Shown here in pieces: positions 36,635 to 47,083 of a stretch of 64,000 bases of DNA. Source of the DNA: Phytopseudomonas dryadis (lineage in GTDB: Bacteria > Pseudomonadota > Gammaproteobacteria > Pseudomonadales > Pseudomonadaceae); assembly GCF_004327355.1 (NCBI RefSeq), contig NZ_QJUM01000015.1:1-64000 (forward strand), written 5' to 3'. A program made the translations under genes and the position numbers. The notes beneath the pieces were generated by a model. That model did not search any database. It was not told the DNA's origin and was given only the letters and a program-made list of their open reading frames with translations. The stretch's first letter is position 1. Each line of letters opens with the position of its first letter.

Positions 36635-37810
36635 ATGTCTTTCGATCTCGCATCCCGCCTCGCCGAACGCCGCGTGGCCGACCTCTATCGCCAGCGGCCC
36701 CTGCTCGACAGCCCCCAGGGCCCGCTGGTGCGGGTCGATGGCCGCGAGTTGCTGGCGTTCTGCTCCAACGATTACCTGGGGCTGGCCAACCACCCGCTGG
36801 TGATCGAGGCCTGGCGCGCCGGCGCGCGACGCTGGGGCGTGGGCGGTGGCGCCTCGCACCTGGTGATCGGGCACAGCACGCCGCACCATGAGCTGGAAGA
36901 GGCCCTGGCCGACTTCACCGGGCGGCCGCGGGCGTTGCTGTTCTCCACCGGCTACATGGCCAACCTCGGCGCCGTCACCGCGCTGCTGGGGCCAGGCGAC
37001 ACAGTGCTGGAGGATCGCCTCAACCACGCCTCCCTGCTGGATGCCGGGCTGTTGTCCGGGGCGCGCTTTTCCCGTTATCCGCACAACGACGCCGCCAGCC
37101 TGGCCACGCGCCTGGACAAGGCCAGGGGCGACACCCTGGTGGTCAGCGACGGCGTGTTCAGCATGGATGGCGACCTCGCCGATCTGCCGGCCTTGTGCCG
37201 CGAGGCGCGCAGCCGGGGCGCCTGGGTGATGGTCGACGATGCCCATGGTTTCGGCCCGCTGGGCGCCAGCGGTGGCGGCATCGTCGAGCACTTCGGCCTG
37301 GGCCAGGACGATGTCCAGGTGCTGGTCGGCACCCTGGGCAAGGCCTTCGGTACCGCGGGCGCCTTCGTGGCTGGCAGCGACGAGCTGATCGAGACCCTGG
37401 TGCAGTTCGCCCGGCCCTACATCTACACCACCAGCCAGCCGCCCGCCCTGGCCTGCGCCACCCTGCAGAGCCTGCAATTGCTGCGCAGCGAACACTGGCG
37501 CCGCGAGCACCTCGCCGCGCTGATCCGCCGTTTCCGTGACGGCGCCGCCCGTATCGGCCTGAGCCTGATGGACAGCACCACGCCGATCCAGCCGATCCTG
37601 GTCGGCGACAGCGCCCGGGCGCTGCAGCTATCGCAGCTGCTGCGCGAGCGCGGCATCCTGGTGACGGCGATTCGCCCGCCGACCGTGGCGATGGGCAGCG
37701 CCCGGCTGCGGGTGACCCTGTCCGCGGCCCATGACGGCGCACAGGTCGACCGTCTGCTGGAGGCCCTGGCGGCCTGCTGGCCGCTGCTGGTGGAGGCGGG
37801 CGATGCCTGA
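36635..37810 (+). CDS. bioF: 8-amino-7-oxononanoate synthase
   Basis: A 391-aa PLP enzyme that joins pimeloyl-ACP and alanine, the first step of biotin ring assembly. Visible features are the [13 protein letters not shown] opening, the [11 protein letters not shown] cofactor site, and the PLP lysine in [12 protein letters not shown] near residue 235. The length fits the family. Its end overlaps bioH by 8 bases. Confidence 0.96.
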   Translation: MSFDLASRLAERRVADLYRQRPLLDSPQGPLVRVDGRELLAFCSNDYLGLANHPLVIEAWRAGARRWGVGGGASHLVIGHSTPHHELEEALADFTGRPRALLFSTGYMANLGAVTALLGPGDTVLEDRLNHASLLDAGLLSGARFSRYPHNDAASLATRLDKARGDTLVVSDGVFSMDGDLADLPALCREARSRGAWVMVDDAHGFGPLGASGGGIVEHFGLGQDDVQVLVGTLGKAFGTAGAFVAGSDELIETLVQFARPYIYTTSQPPALACATLQSLQLLRSEHWRREHLAALIRRFRDGAARIGLSLMDSTTPIQPILVGDSARALQLSQLLRERGILVTAIRPPTVAMGSARLRVTLSAAHDGAQVDRLLEALAACWPLLVEAGDA

Positions 37811-38525
37811 GCAACTGCTGCTATTGCCCGGCTGGGGGCTGGGCCAGGCGCCTCTGCAGCCCCTGGCTGAGCGCTTGAGCGGACGCTTCAGCGTGCGTAT
37901 CGAGGCGCTGCCGGCGCTCGCCACGGCCGAACCCGAGGCCTGGCTCGATGCCCTGGACGCCCGCCTGCCCACGGACAGCTGGCTGGCCGGCTGGTCGCTG
38001 GGCGGCATGCTCGCCAGCGCCTTGGCGGCGCGCCGTGGCGAACGCTGCCGCGGACTGCTGACGCTGGCCAGCAACGCCTGTTTCGTCGCCCGCGCGACCT
38101 GGCCCGCGGCGATGCCGAGCGCGACCTTCGCCGCCTTTCGCGCCGCCTGTGCCAGCGATGAGCGCGCCACCCTCAAGCGCTTCGCCTCGCTCTGCAGCCA
38201 GGGCGCGGCGGATGCCCGGCAGCTGTCGCGGCGCTTGCTGGCGGCTGCGCCCGAGCCGTTGCCGGGCACCTTGCTGGCGGGCCTGGATCTGTTGCACAGC
38301 CTGGATGGCCGCGCCGCCCTGCGGGCTTTTGCCGGGCCGCAATTGCACCTGCTCGCCGGGCAGGACGCCCTGCTGCCGGCGAGCGCTGCCGAGGCCCTGC
38401 GGGCATTTCTGCCCGCGGCCGAGGTGCGCCAACTGGAGGGCGCCAGCCATGCCGGCGTGGTCGAGCGGGCCGACGAGGTGGCGCAGACCCTGGTGCGTTT
38501 CATCAGCGAGGCCGGGCATGCCTGA
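37803..38525 (+). CDS. bioH: Pimeloyl-ACP methyl ester carboxylesterase
   Basis: A 240-aa alpha/beta-hydrolase. The early [10 protein letters not shown] oxyanion segment, the nucleophile elbow GWSLGGM (Ser near residue 65), a late Asp in [10 protein letters not shown] and His in EGASHAG complete the triad. BioH removes the methyl ester that BioC adds, releasing pimeloyl-ACP to BioF. It overlaps bioF upstream and bioC downstream, which is the compact Pseudomonas order. Confidence 0.94.
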   Translation: MPEQLLLLPGWGLGQAPLQPLAERLSGRFSVRIEALPALATAEPEAWLDALDARLPTDSWLAGWSLGGMLASALAARRGERCRGLLTLASNACFVARATWPAAMPSATFAAFRAACASDERATLKRFASLCSQGAADARQLSRRLLAAAPEPLPGTLLAGLDLLHSLDGRAALRAFAGPQLHLLAGQDALLPASAAEALRAFLPAAEVRQLEGASHAGVVERADEVAQTLVRFISEAGHA

Positions 38526-39309
38526 GCTCCCCGACAAGCGCCAGGTAGCGGCCTCCTTTTCCCGCGCCGCGGCCAGTTACGACAGCGTCGCCGCCCTGCA
38601 GCGCGAGGTCGGCCATCAACTGCTGGCACAGTTGCCGCAGCGCCTCGCGCCACGACGCTGGCTCGATCTCGGTTGTGGCACCGGCTATTTCAGCCGCGAA
38701 CTGGGGCGCCGTTTCGAGCGCGCCGAGGGGCTGGCGCTGGATATCGCCGAGGGCATGCTGCGGCATGCCCGGCCCCAGGGCGGCGCGGCGCACTTCATTG
38801 CCGCCGATGCCGAGCAACTGCCCCTGGGCGACGCATGCTGCGACCTGATCTTCTCCAGCCTGGCGCTGCAGTGGTGCAGCGATTTCCAGGCCGTGCTCGG
38901 CGAGGCGCGGCGGGTCTTGCGCCCGGGTGGCGTGCTGGCGTTCAGCAGCCTGTGTGTCGGCACGCTGCAGGAGCTGCGCGACAGCTGGCAGGCAGTGGAT
39001 GGCTTCGTCCACGTCAACCGCTTCCGCTCCCTCGAGACCTACCAGGCGCTCTGTGCCGCCAGCGATCTGCAGGTGCTCGGCCTGCAGTGCTTGCCCCGGC
39101 AGCTGCATTTCGCCGACCTGCGCAGCCTGAGCGGCGAGCTCAAGGCGCTCGGTGCGCACAACCTCAACCCCGGCCGCCCGGACGGCCTCACCGGGCGCGC
39201 GCGCCTGCGCGCGCTGATCGCGGCCTACGAGCGTCTGCGCGAGCCCCAGGGGCTGCCCTGCACCTATCAGGTGGTGTATGGCGTTCTGCAGAAGGCGGTC
39301 GTGCAATGA
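38518..39309 (+). CDS. bioC: Malonyl-ACP O-methyltransferase
   Basis: A 263-aa SAM-dependent methyltransferase that caps malonyl-ACP to prime pimelate synthesis. It opens with the BioC-typical [19 protein letters not shown], followed by the SAM motif [10 protein letters not shown] (about residue 50) and AADAEQLPL. It overlaps bioH by 8 bases and bioD by 4. Length matches the family. Confidence 0.95.
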   Translation: MPELPDKRQVAASFSRAAASYDSVAALQREVGHQLLAQLPQRLAPRRWLDLGCGTGYFSRELGRRFERAEGLALDIAEGMLRHARPQGGAAHFIAADAEQLPLGDACCDLIFSSLALQWCSDFQAVLGEARRVLRPGGVLAFSSLCVGTLQELRDSWQAVDGFVHVNRFRSLETYQALCAASDLQVLGLQCLPRQLHFADLRSLSGELKALGAHNLNPGRPDGLTGRARLRALIAAYERLREPQGLPCTYQVVYGVLQKAVVQ

Positions 39310-39989
39310 GCGCCGCCTTCTTCGTCACCGGTACCGACACCGAGGTGGGCAAGACCACTGTCGCCGCCGGCCTGCTGCAGGCCGCGCGCCGAGCCGGCCT
39401 GTCCACCGCGGCGGCCAAGCCGGTGGCCTCCGGTTGCCTGGCCACGGCCGACGGGCTGCGCAACGACGATGCGCTGGCCTTGCTCGATGAGTGCAGCCTG
39501 GCGCTGCGCTACGACGAAGTGAACCCGCTGGCCTTCGCCCCGGCCATCGCTCCGCACCTGGCCGCGCGCGAGGCCGGTGTCGTGCTGGATGTGGCGGTTC
39601 TGCTGGCGGCGGTACAGCGCATTCTGCACAAGCAGGCGGACTTCACCCTGGTCGAGGGCGCTGGTGGCTGGCGGGTACCGCTGGCCGGGCGCGAAGCCCT
39701 CGCCGACCTGGCCGTTGCCCTTGGCCTGCCGGTGATCCTGGTGGTGGGCGTGCGCCTGGGCTGCATCAATCACGCGTTGCTGACAGCCGAGGCGATCCTC
39801 GGCGATGGCCTGCCACTGGCGGGTTGGGTGGCCAATGTCGTCGACCCGCAGACCGCCCGCCTGCAGGACAACCTCGCCACGCTGCTGGAACGCTTGCCCG
39901 CGCCCTGCCTGGGGCAGGTACCGCACCTGCCCCGGGCGACCGCGGCGCGGGTGGCGGACTGCCTCGATCTATCGCGTTTGGTGCTATAG
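39306..39989 (+). CDS. bioD: Dethiobiotin synthetase
   Basis: A 227-aa ATP-dependent enzyme that closes the ureido ring of dethiobiotin. The P-loop [12 protein letters not shown] is at residues 9-20, substrate segments AAKPVASGC and [11 protein letters not shown] are present, and the length matches. It is the last gene of the biotin operon. The next 90 bases contain an AT-rich stretch (GTTTTTTGTTGTACGTTTTTTGAG) but no good hairpin. Confidence 0.95.
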   Translation: MSAAFFVTGTDTEVGKTTVAAGLLQAARRAGLSTAAAKPVASGCLATADGLRNDDALALLDECSLALRYDEVNPLAFAPAIAPHLAAREAGVVLDVAVLLAAVQRILHKQADFTLVEGAGGWRVPLAGREALADLAVALGLPVILVVGVRLGCINHALLTAEAILGDGLPLAGWVANVVDPQTARLQDNLATLLERLPAPCLGQVPHLPRATAARVADCLDLSRLVL

Positions 39990-40081
39990 AACCCGGGCGG
40001 GTCATGGTTTTTTGTTGTACGTTTTTTGAGCGTATTCTGGTTAAATAGCCATTCGCCATGTTCGAGCAGTTGGAGCTGACC

Positions 40082-40345
40082 ATGCAGATTTCCCCGGGCG
40101 CATTCAATGCCGGCATCAATACCATCCAGTCGGGCCAGCGCCGCGTCGAGCAGGCCGCGGGCGATATCGCCAGTGGCTCGGTGGCGGCCGAGCGGGCGCA
40201 GGTCAACCAGTCCTCCGCTGCCCGCGCCGATATCGCCGACAGCCTGGTCGACCTGCGCGTCGGGCAATACGAGGCGCAGGCCGGTGCCCGGGTGGTGGCC
40301 ACCGCGGACAAGGTGCTCGGCACCCTGATCGACGTCACGGCTTGA
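40082..40345 (+). CDS. Small flagellar-rod-like or coiled-coil protein, function unknown
   Basis: An 87-aa protein without a signal peptide, rich in Ala, Gln and Val. The opening (MQISPGAFNAGINTIQSGQRRVEQAAGDIASGSV) resembles the N-terminal heptad stretch of flagellar rod and hook proteins; that is a resemblance only. It starts after GGAGCTGACC. A MITE-like element separates it from the next gene. I cannot assign a function. Confidence 0.6.
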   Translation: MQISPGAFNAGINTIQSGQRRVEQAAGDIASGSVAAERAQVNQSSAARADIADSLVDLRVGQYEAQAGARVVATADKVLGTLIDVTA

Positions 40346-40370
40346 GGGGCGCGCCCGCCAGGGCGTCTTA

Positions 40371-40598
40371 GAGCTTGTTCACGATCTGCTGCGCGTCGGC
40401 CCTGCTGCGTTAAAAACAGGCTCGGCAGGCCGCTTGCGGCTAACGCGCTTCAGCGCGACCCGAAGGGCGAGTGAAGCGCGAGGCATGCTCATTTACAGCT
40501 CGTAAACTCGCGTGCGAGCCCAGTCCGCTTCCTCGCCTGTTTTTGCGGGGACGTCCAGTCCTTGCATGGCTCTAGCTCGCGAGATCGTGAACAGGCTC
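40371..40598. mobile_element. MITE-like element, 228 bp
   Basis: Terminal inverted repeats GAGC(T/C)TGTTCACGATCT at 40371-40387 and 40582-40598 are flanked by TTA on both sides (40368-40370 and 40599-40601). A second inverted pair inside (AAAACAGGCTCG against CGCCTGTTTTT) makes the whole unit a long imperfect hairpin. It encodes nothing. GAGC-starting ends with a TNA target duplication are what some IS5-family elements produce, so a non-autonomous relative is likely (inferred). Confidence 0.75.
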
Positions 40599-40615
40599 TT
40601 AGCCGGGAGGGAAAC

Positions 40616-41365
40616 ATGCAGATCGGCGGCGTCCCTTCGTATTTCCCCACGACCCCCACGACGCTGCCCGCGCAGACCGTCGAGTCGTCTGCCTCGGCGG
40701 ATATCGCCCGCGCCGCCTTTGCCCCCATCGCTCCGGGGGCTCCCAGCGACGATCCGCAATCGCCAAGTGCACGCGAAGAGGCCGACCAGCCGGCCGAGCG
40801 GGACGCGTCCGCTGCGTCCGGGGAAAAGCCCCGTAGCGAGCAGGAACTGCGCCTGGAGCAGTTGCAGATCGCCGAGCTGGCCAGTCGCGACCGAGAGGTG
40901 CGTACCCACGAGCAGGCTCACGCCGCGGTCGGTGGCGTGCATGCCGGTGCGCCGAGCTACACCTACACCCGCGGGCCGGACGGCAAGCGCTATGCCACGG
41001 CTGGCGAGGTGAGCATCGACGTCGGTGCGGTGGCCAACGACCCCCGGGCGACGCTGAGCAAGATGCAGGTGGTGCTGCGCGCCGCGCTGGCGCCCGCCGA
41101 ACCTTCCGCCCAGGATCGCAGTGTGGCCGCTCAGGCCCAGGCGCAGATGGCGGTCGCCCGCGGTGAGCTCGCCCAGTTGCAGCGCCGCGAAGCCGAGGAA
41201 GAGCGGCCAGCCGCCGAAGCGTCGGAAAAAAGCGACGACCCGTCAGTCACGTCCGCTGACCCCGGCGCGACCTCCGCAGCCCAGGTAGCCCCTGCCGATC
41301 TCGATATCTACAGGCGTTCCGCCGAGCCCCCCGAAGCGTCGGGCCTTATCGACCTACGCGCCTGA
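40616..41365 (+). CDS. SprA-related protein with HExxH motif
   Basis: A 249-aa protein. The N-terminal third and the C-terminal tail are Pro/Ala/Ser-rich and look disordered. The core (about 75-190) carries RTHEQAHAAVGGVHAGAPS followed by YTYTRGPDGKRYA, which fits the SprA-related family (PF12118), whose HExxH suggests a zinc metallopeptidase. No signal peptide is visible. GGGAGGG precedes the ATG. The neighbouring small rod-like gene hints at an envelope or flagellum link; this is only context. Confidence 0.8.
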   Translation: MQIGGVPSYFPTTPTTLPAQTVESSASADIARAAFAPIAPGAPSDDPQSPSAREEADQPAERDASAASGEKPRSEQELRLEQLQIAELASRDREVRTHEQAHAAVGGVHAGAPSYTYTRGPDGKRYATAGEVSIDVGAVANDPRATLSKMQVVLRAALAPAEPSAQDRSVAAQAQAQMAVARGELAQLQRREAEEERPAAEASEKSDDPSVTSADPGATSAAQVAPADLDIYRRSAEPPEASGLIDLRA

Positions 41366-41410
41366 GCATCCTTGGCTACCCTTGACAAGGAATGGGTGTA
41401 AACGTAAGTT

Positions 41411-41426
41411 TCAAACACCTGTTTGA
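41411..41426 (+). promoter_or_regulatory. PsrA-type operator before the first acyl-CoA dehydrogenase
   Basis: TCAAACACCTGTTTGA is a perfect inverted repeat and fits the Pseudomonas PsrA motif (G/C)AAAC-N2-4-GTTT(G/C). PsrA represses fatty-acid degradation genes until it binds long-chain fatty acids. It lies 95 bases before the ATG, overlapping a likely promoter (TTGACA at 41383). Confidence 0.75.
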
Positions 41427-41521
41427 TTGGTTGCGTTGGCAGCCTGACAGTCGGAAGCGATTCCGCGAACGACCGGCTATCGGTCACCCAAACATAAGAG
41501 ACCACCGCAGAGGTACCCGCT

Positions 41522-43327
41522 ATGCCTGATTACAAGGCCCCCTTGCGCGATATTCGCTTCGTCCGTGACGAACTGCTCGGCTACGACGCGCATTATCAGA
41601 GCCTGCCTGGCTGCCAGGACGCTACACCGGACATGGTCGACGCCATCCTCGAGGAAGGCGCCAAGTTCTGCGAGCAGGTGCTTTCTCCGCTGAACCGTGT
41701 GGGTGACACCGAGGGCTGTACCTGGAGCGAATCCGGGGTGAAGACGCCGACCGGTTTCAAGGAAGCCTACAAGCAGTTCGTCGAAGGCGGCTGGCCGAGC
41801 CTGGCGCACGACGTCGAGCATGGCGGCCAGGGCCTGCCGGAGTCCCTGGGCCTGGCGGTCAGCGAAATGGTCGGTAGCGCCAACTGGTCGTGGGGCATGT
41901 ACCCCGGCCTGTCCCATGGCGCGATGAACACCATCTCCGCCCACGGCACCGCAGAGCAACAGCAGACCTACCTGACCAAGCTGGTCTCCGGCGAGTGGAC
42001 CGGCACCATGTGCCTGACCGAGCCACACTGCGGCACCGACCTGGGCATGCTGCGCACCAAGGCCGAGCCCCAGGCAGACGGTTCCTACAAGGTCAGCGGC
42101 ACCAAGATCTTCATCTCCGCCGGTGAGCACGACATGGCCGACAACATCGTCCATATCGTCCTGGCGCGCCTGCCCGATGCACCGGCCGGCACCAAGGGTA
42201 TCTCGCTGTTCATCGTGCCGAAGTTCCTGCCGGCGGCCGATGGTGGTGTGGGCGCACGCAATGCGGTGACCTGTGGCTCCCTGGAACACAAGATGGGCAT
42301 CCACGGCAACGCCACCTGCGTGATGAACTTCGACGGCGCGACCGGCTTCCTGATCGGTCCGCCGAACAAGGGCCTGAACTGCATGTTCACCTTCATGAAC
42401 ACCGCACGCCTGGGCACCGCGCTGCAGGGCCTGGCCCATGCCGAGATCGCTTTCCAGGGCGGCCTCAAGTACGCTCGCGAGCGTCTGCAGATGCGTTCCC
42501 TGACCGGGCCGAAGGCGCCGGAAAAGGCCGCCGACCCGATCATCGTGCACCCCGATGTGCGGCGCATGCTGCTGACCATGAAGGCCTTCGCCGAAGGCAA
42601 TCGCGCCATGGTCTATTTCACCGCCAAGCAGGTCGACATCGTCCAGCACAGCGACAACGAAGAAGAGAAGAAAGCCGCTGACGCCATGCTGGCCTTCCTC
42701 ACCCCGATCGCCAAGGCGTTCATGACCGAGGTCGGCTTCGAGTCGGCCAACCACGGCGTGCAGGTCTACGGTGGCCACGGCTTCATCGCCGAGTGGGGCA
42801 TGGAGCAGAACGTGCGCGACAGCCGTATCTCCATGCTGTACGAAGGCACCACCGGCGTGCAGGCGCTCGACCTGCTGGGACGCAAGGTGCTGATGACCCA
42901 GGGCGAGGCGCTCAAGGGCTTCACCAAGATCGTGCACAAGTTCTGCCAGGCCAACGAAGGCAACGAGGCGCTCAAGGAGCTGCTCGAGCCGCTGGCCAGG
43001 CTGAACAAGGAGTGGGGCGAACTGACCATGAAAGTGGGCATGGCCGCCATGAAGGATCGCGAGGAAGTCGGTGCCGCCTCGGTGGATTACCTGATGTACT
43101 CCGGCTACGCCTGCCTGGCTTACTTCTGGGCCGACATGGCGCGCGTGGCCGCCGAGAAGATTGCCGCGGGTTCGGGCGATCAGGCGTTCTACAAGGCCAA
43201 GCTGCAGACGGCGCGTTTCTACTACGCGCGTATCCTGCCGCGTACCCGTGCCCACGTCGCCGCCATGCTGTCCGGTGCCGGCAACCTGATGGAAATGGAC
43301 GAAGAGGATTTCGCCCTGGGCTACTGA
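41522..43327 (+). CDS. Acyl-CoA dehydrogenase with C-terminal extension (FadE-type)
   Basis: A 601-aa FAD-dependent enzyme for the first oxidation of fatty acyl-CoA. Visible segments are [13 protein letters not shown] and [10 protein letters not shown] (FAD and substrate contacts), [13 protein letters not shown] and the Glu-bearing [17 protein letters not shown]. The extra C-terminal helical domain of about 130 residues is the form common in Pseudomonas. It is preceded by a PsrA-type site and followed by a strong terminator. A paralogue lies at 45034-46812. Confidence 0.95.
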   Translation: MPDYKAPLRDIRFVRDELLGYDAHYQSLPGCQDATPDMVDAILEEGAKFCEQVLSPLNRVGDTEGCTWSESGVKTPTGFKEAYKQFVEGGWPSLAHDVEHGGQGLPESLGLAVSEMVGSANWSWGMYPGLSHGAMNTISAHGTAEQQQTYLTKLVSGEWTGTMCLTEPHCGTDLGMLRTKAEPQADGSYKVSGTKIFISAGEHDMADNIVHIVLARLPDAPAGTKGISLFIVPKFLPAADGGVGARNAVTCGSLEHKMGIHGNATCVMNFDGATGFLIGPPNKGLNCMFTFMNTARLGTALQGLAHAEIAFQGGLKYARERLQMRSLTGPKAPEKAADPIIVHPDVRRMLLTMKAFAEGNRAMVYFTAKQVDIVQHSDNEEEKKAADAMLAFLTPIAKAFMTEVGFESANHGVQVYGGHGFIAEWGMEQNVRDSRISMLYEGTTGVQALDLLGRKVLMTQGEALKGFTKIVHKFCQANEGNEALKELLEPLARLNKEWGELTMKVGMAAMKDREEVGAASVDYLMYSGYACLAYFWADMARVAAEKIAAGSGDQAFYKAKLQTARFYYARILPRTRAHVAAMLSGAGNLMEMDEEDFALGY

Positions 43328-43354
43328 GCCGTCTAAGGCGTCGTGCTGTACAGG

Positions 43355-43381
43355 CCGCGACCTTCGGGTCGCGGTTTTTTT
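43355..43381 (+). terminator. Rho-independent terminator after the acyl-CoA dehydrogenase
   Basis: CCGCGACC, TTCG loop, GGTCGCGG, then seven T. Confidence 0.95.
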
Positions 43382-43504
43382 ATGGCCAGACATCCTTGGC
43401 GGCTAGCCGGAGGGCGTCACAGGCGATGCCAGAAATGGCTCCCGGCGATTTTTTGTGACCCGCCATCCCTGGCGGTCACCCTGTGGGCCGCCTCCCGCGA
43501 CGTC

Positions 43505-43528
43505 AAAAATCGCTCCCGGCGATTTTTT
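43505..43528 (+). terminator. Second terminator-like hairpin
   Basis: AAAAATCGC, TCCCG loop, GCGATTTTTT. The 18-bp segment GCTCCCGGCGATTTTTTG occurs here at 43512 and also at 43438, as a direct repeat 74 bp apart. The gap 43382-43624 holds only these repeats and the promoter of the next gene. Confidence 0.65.
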
Positions 43529-43624
43529 GCCCATAGTGCGTATGCGTCACACCCCGGGCCGTGCGCAAATCCGCGGCTACAGGCAGAATGCCAGTTCACT
43601 TTTTCTTCGCTTGCGGAGTTTGCC

Positions 43625-44914
43625 TTGCCGGGCCTTGCCGCCGTGCGCTTCAGTCATTTCCTGCCGCCCCTGCTTTTGCTCGGCAGTGGCCTGCTGGCGT
43701 CCACCTTGCCACGTCTGAGCGAGTTCTTCAGCTCGCTGTTCAACGTGCTGCCCACCCTGTTGCTGCTGCTCGGCGGTACCTTCTGCCTGGTGTATGGACG
43801 GCAGCGCGAGCTGTTCCTGCTGCTGGTGCTGTACCTGGGCTATTTCGTGCTGGACGTGCAGCTCGACCATTACCGTGAACACGGTCGGGTGCGTGACGAT
43901 GCGGCGCTGGTCTTCCACCTGTGCAGCCTGCTGCTGCCGCTGCTCTACAGCCTGTACGCGTTGTGGCGCGAGCGTACCCACCTGATCCAGGACCTGGTCG
44001 CCCGCGCCGCGGTGTTGCTGGCCGTCTGCGCCGTGGCTCTGGCCCTGGCCAGGCGTTATCCGGATGCCCTGCAGCAGTGGCTGTCGCTGATCCGCTGGCC
44101 GGCGCTGCATGCCGAGTGGATGAGCCTGGTACAACTGGCCTATCCGTTGTTTCTGATCGCCGGCGTATCGATGCTGGTGCAGTACCTGCGCACGCCGCGG
44201 CCGGTGCATGCCGCGCAGTTGCTGGGGTTGGCCGGTGTGCTGTGGATGCTGCCCAACACCTTCATCCAGCCCAATGCGCTGCAGGCCATGACCAGCCTGA
44301 TCATGCTGATGATCGTCGTCGGCGTGGCGCACGAGGCCTACCAGATGGCCTTTCGCGACGAGTTGACCGGCCTGCCGGGGCGGCGCGCCTTGAACGAGCG
44401 GCTGCAGCGGCTGGGCCGCAGTTACGTGATCGCCATGGCCGATGTCGATCATTTCAAGAAATTCAACGATACCCATGGCCATGACGTCGGCGACCAGGTG
44501 TTGCGCGTGGTCGCCAGCCAACTGCGCAAGGTCGGTGGCGGCGGCAGCGTCTATCGCTATGGCGGCGAGGAGTTCACCCTGGTGTTCGCCGGCAAGACGG
44601 TCGAGGCGTGCATGCCCCACCTGGAGGCGGTGCGCCAGGCCGTGGAACAGTACCGTATCCAACTGCGCGACCGACAGCAGCGCCCACGGGACGACCAGCA
44701 AGGCCGCCAGCGGCGCTCGGGGGCCACGGCTGCCGAGGTCGCGGTGACGGTGAGCATCGGCGTGGCCCAGCGCACCGATGCCCTGCGCGACGTGGACGAG
44801 GTGATCAAGGCGGCCGACAAGGCGCTCTACGCCGCCAAGAGCGCCGGGCGCAACTGTGTGCGCAGCCAGGGACAGCGGCGTGGCGCGGTGAAAATGCCGG
44901 TCGAGCGGAAGTGA
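43625..44914 (+). CDS. Diguanylate cyclase with N-terminal membrane domain
   Basis: About 429 aa with six or seven hydrophobic helices in the first 260 residues, then a GGDEF domain (about 260-420). The active site reads YRYGGEEFTLVF with the metal-binding AMADVDHFKKFNDTHGHDVGD, so it should make c-di-GMP. The inhibitory RxxD site expected five residues before GGEEF is replaced by glycines. The start is uncertain. I chose TTG at 43625, which has CGGAG 6 bases upstream; a longer frame starts at 43343 but covers the terminator. It sits between two acyl-CoA dehydrogenase genes. Confidence 0.85.
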   Translation: MPGLAAVRFSHFLPPLLLLGSGLLASTLPRLSEFFSSLFNVLPTLLLLLGGTFCLVYGRQRELFLLLVLYLGYFVLDVQLDHYREHGRVRDDAALVFHLCSLLLPLLYSLYALWRERTHLIQDLVARAAVLLAVCAVALALARRYPDALQQWLSLIRWPALHAEWMSLVQLAYPLFLIAGVSMLVQYLRTPRPVHAAQLLGLAGVLWMLPNTFIQPNALQAMTSLIMLMIVVGVAHEAYQMAFRDELTGLPGRRALNERLQRLGRSYVIAMADVDHFKKFNDTHGHDVGDQVLRVVASQLRKVGGGGSVYRYGGEEFTLVFAGKTVEACMPHLEAVRQAVEQYRIQLRDRQQRPRDDQQGRQRRSGATAAEVAVTVSIGVAQRTDALRDVDEVIKAADKALYAAKSAGRNCVRSQGQRRGAVKMPVERK

Positions 44915-45033
44915 GCGAGGCGCGGAGCCTTGGCGTGATCGATTGGTGGCTGTCCGGTCACGACGCGACCCTATGTGTCTGAAAAGTTGTTGGGTTAGAC
45001 TCGGGGTCTGAAGCAAGCCCTCGAGGATTTCCC

Positions 45034-46812
45034 ATGGCCGATTACCAAGCTCCCCTGCGCGACATGCGCTTCGTGCTCCACGAAGTATTCCAGGTCTCCA
45101 AGCTGTGGGCCGAATTGCCGGCTCTGGCCGAGGTGGTCGATGAAGAGACCGCCAATGCCATTCTCGAGGAGGCCGGCAAGGTCACCGCCGGGGTGGTCGC
45201 GCCGCTCAACCGCAGCGGTGACGAAGAGGGCTGCAGCTGGGCGGATGGTGTGGTGACCACCCCCAGTGGTTTCATCGAGGCCTACAAGACCTATGCCGAA
45301 GGTGGCTGGGTCGGTGTCGGCGGCGATCCGGCCTTCGGCGGCATGGGCATGCCCAAGGTGATCTCCGCCCAGGTCGAGGAGATGGTCAACTCCTCCAACC
45401 TGTCGTTCGGCCTGTACCCGATGCTCACCGCAGGCGCCTGCCTGTCGCTCAATGCCCACGCCAGCGACGAGTTGAAGCACAAGTACCTGCCAAACCTGTA
45501 CGCCGGCATCTGGGCGGGCTCCATGTGCCTGACCGAGCCGCACGCCGGTACCGACCTGGGCATCATCCGCACCAGGGCCGAGCCCCAGGCCGACGGCAGC
45601 TACAAGGTCAGCGGCACGAAGATCTTCATCACCGGCGGCGAGCACGACCTGACCGAGAACATCATCCACCTGGTGCTGGCCAAGCTGCCCGACGCGCCCG
45701 CGGGGCCCAAGGGCATCTCGCTGTTCCTGGTGCCCAAGTTCCTGGTCAATGCCGACGGTTCCCTGGGCGAGCGCAACGCGCTGTCCTGCGGTTCCATCGA
45801 ACACAAGATGGGCATCAAGGCCTCGAGCACCTGCGTGATGAACTTCGATGGCGCCACCGGCTACATCATCGATGCGCCCAACCGCGGCCTGGCCGCGATG
45901 TTCACCATGATGAACTACGAGCGCCTGGGCGTCGGTATCCAGGGGCTGTCCACCGGCGAGCGTTCCTACCAGAGCGCCATCGACTACGCGCGCGAGCGTA
46001 TCCAGAGCCGGGCGCCGACCGGGGCGGTGGCCAAGGACAAGGTCGCCGACCCGATCATCGTGCACCCGGACGTGCGCCGCATGCTGCTGACCATGAAGGC
46101 GCTGAACGAAGGCGGTCGGGCCTTCTCCAGCTATGTCGCGGTGCAGCTCGATACCGCCAAGTTCAGCGAAGACCCCGCGGCCCGCAAGCGCGCCGAAGAA
46201 CTGGTGGCGCTGCTGACCCCGGTGGCCAAGGCCTTCCTCACCGACATGGGCCTGGAAACCACCCTCCATGGCCAGCAGGTCTTCGGCGGGCATGGCTACG
46301 TCCGCGAGTGGGGCCAGGAGCAGCTGGTCCGCGATTGCCGCATCACCCAGATCTACGAAGGCACCAACGGTATCCAGGCCCTGGATCTGGTCGGGCGCAA
46401 GGTGATCGGTAGCGGCGGGGCCTTCTACAAGCATTTCGCCGAAGAGGTGCGGGCCTTCACCGAGTCGGCCGACGCGTCGCTGGCCGAGTTCGTCGAGCCG
46501 CTGCAGGCCGCCATCGCCAACCTGGAACAGATGACCGCTGACCTGCTGCTGCGCGCTCGCGACAACCCCAACGAGATCGGCGCCGCTTCCGTGGAGTATT
46601 TGCACGTGTTCGGCTACACCGCCTATGCCTACATGTGGGCGCTGATGGCCAGAGCCGCGCTGGACAAGCAAGGGCAGGACGATTTCTATGCCAGCAAGCT
46701 GGGCACCGCACGCTTCTACTTCGCCCGCATCCTGCCGCGCATCCACTCCCTGAGCGCCTCGGTGAAGGCCGGCAGCGAAAGCCTCTACCTGCTCAGCGCC
46801 GAACAGTTCTGA
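45034..46812 (+). CDS. Second acyl-CoA dehydrogenase with C-terminal extension
   Basis: A 592-aa paralogue of the 41522 gene with the same layout: [58 protein letters not shown] and an extended helical C-terminus. Similarity between the two is obvious along the full length, so this is an old duplication. No PsrA-type palindrome is visible before this copy, suggesting different control. A terminator follows the gene. Confidence 0.95.
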   Translation: MADYQAPLRDMRFVLHEVFQVSKLWAELPALAEVVDEETANAILEEAGKVTAGVVAPLNRSGDEEGCSWADGVVTTPSGFIEAYKTYAEGGWVGVGGDPAFGGMGMPKVISAQVEEMVNSSNLSFGLYPMLTAGACLSLNAHASDELKHKYLPNLYAGIWAGSMCLTEPHAGTDLGIIRTRAEPQADGSYKVSGTKIFITGGEHDLTENIIHLVLAKLPDAPAGPKGISLFLVPKFLVNADGSLGERNALSCGSIEHKMGIKASSTCVMNFDGATGYIIDAPNRGLAAMFTMMNYERLGVGIQGLSTGERSYQSAIDYARERIQSRAPTGAVAKDKVADPIIVHPDVRRMLLTMKALNEGGRAFSSYVAVQLDTAKFSEDPAARKRAEELVALLTPVAKAFLTDMGLETTLHGQQVFGGHGYVREWGQEQLVRDCRITQIYEGTNGIQALDLVGRKVIGSGGAFYKHFAEEVRAFTESADASLAEFVEPLQAAIANLEQMTADLLLRARDNPNEIGAASVEYLHVFGYTAYAYMWALMARAALDKQGQDDFYASKLGTARFYFARILPRIHSLSASVKAGSESLYLLSAEQF

Positions 46813-46995
46813 TGTGGGCGCCCGCGTGTAGGCCATTGCTTACACGCTGTGATGCTTTTTGCCACTATGGGCCTCTGTGGGCGCGGCGTAGTCTTGCTTT
46901 CCAGGACGTCGCGCAGGAAGCGCACTAACGATCAGGGATACGTGGGATTGCTGCCAGGATGGCAAGCGGATCAAGGATGTCAGGACTCAGTCTGC

Positions 46996-47025
46996 AAAAC
47001 CCCGCCTCGGCGGGGTTTTCTTTTT
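46996..47025 (+). terminator. Rho-independent terminator
   Basis: AAAACCCCGCC, TC, GGCGGGGTTTT, then CTTTTTT. It is the only strong terminator after the second acyl-CoA dehydrogenase. Confidence 0.9.
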
Positions 47026-47083
47026 TCCGGTGGGCCTCCCTGCACGGGACTCCGAAACAAGCGCGCAGAATTGCCCCGTTTGG

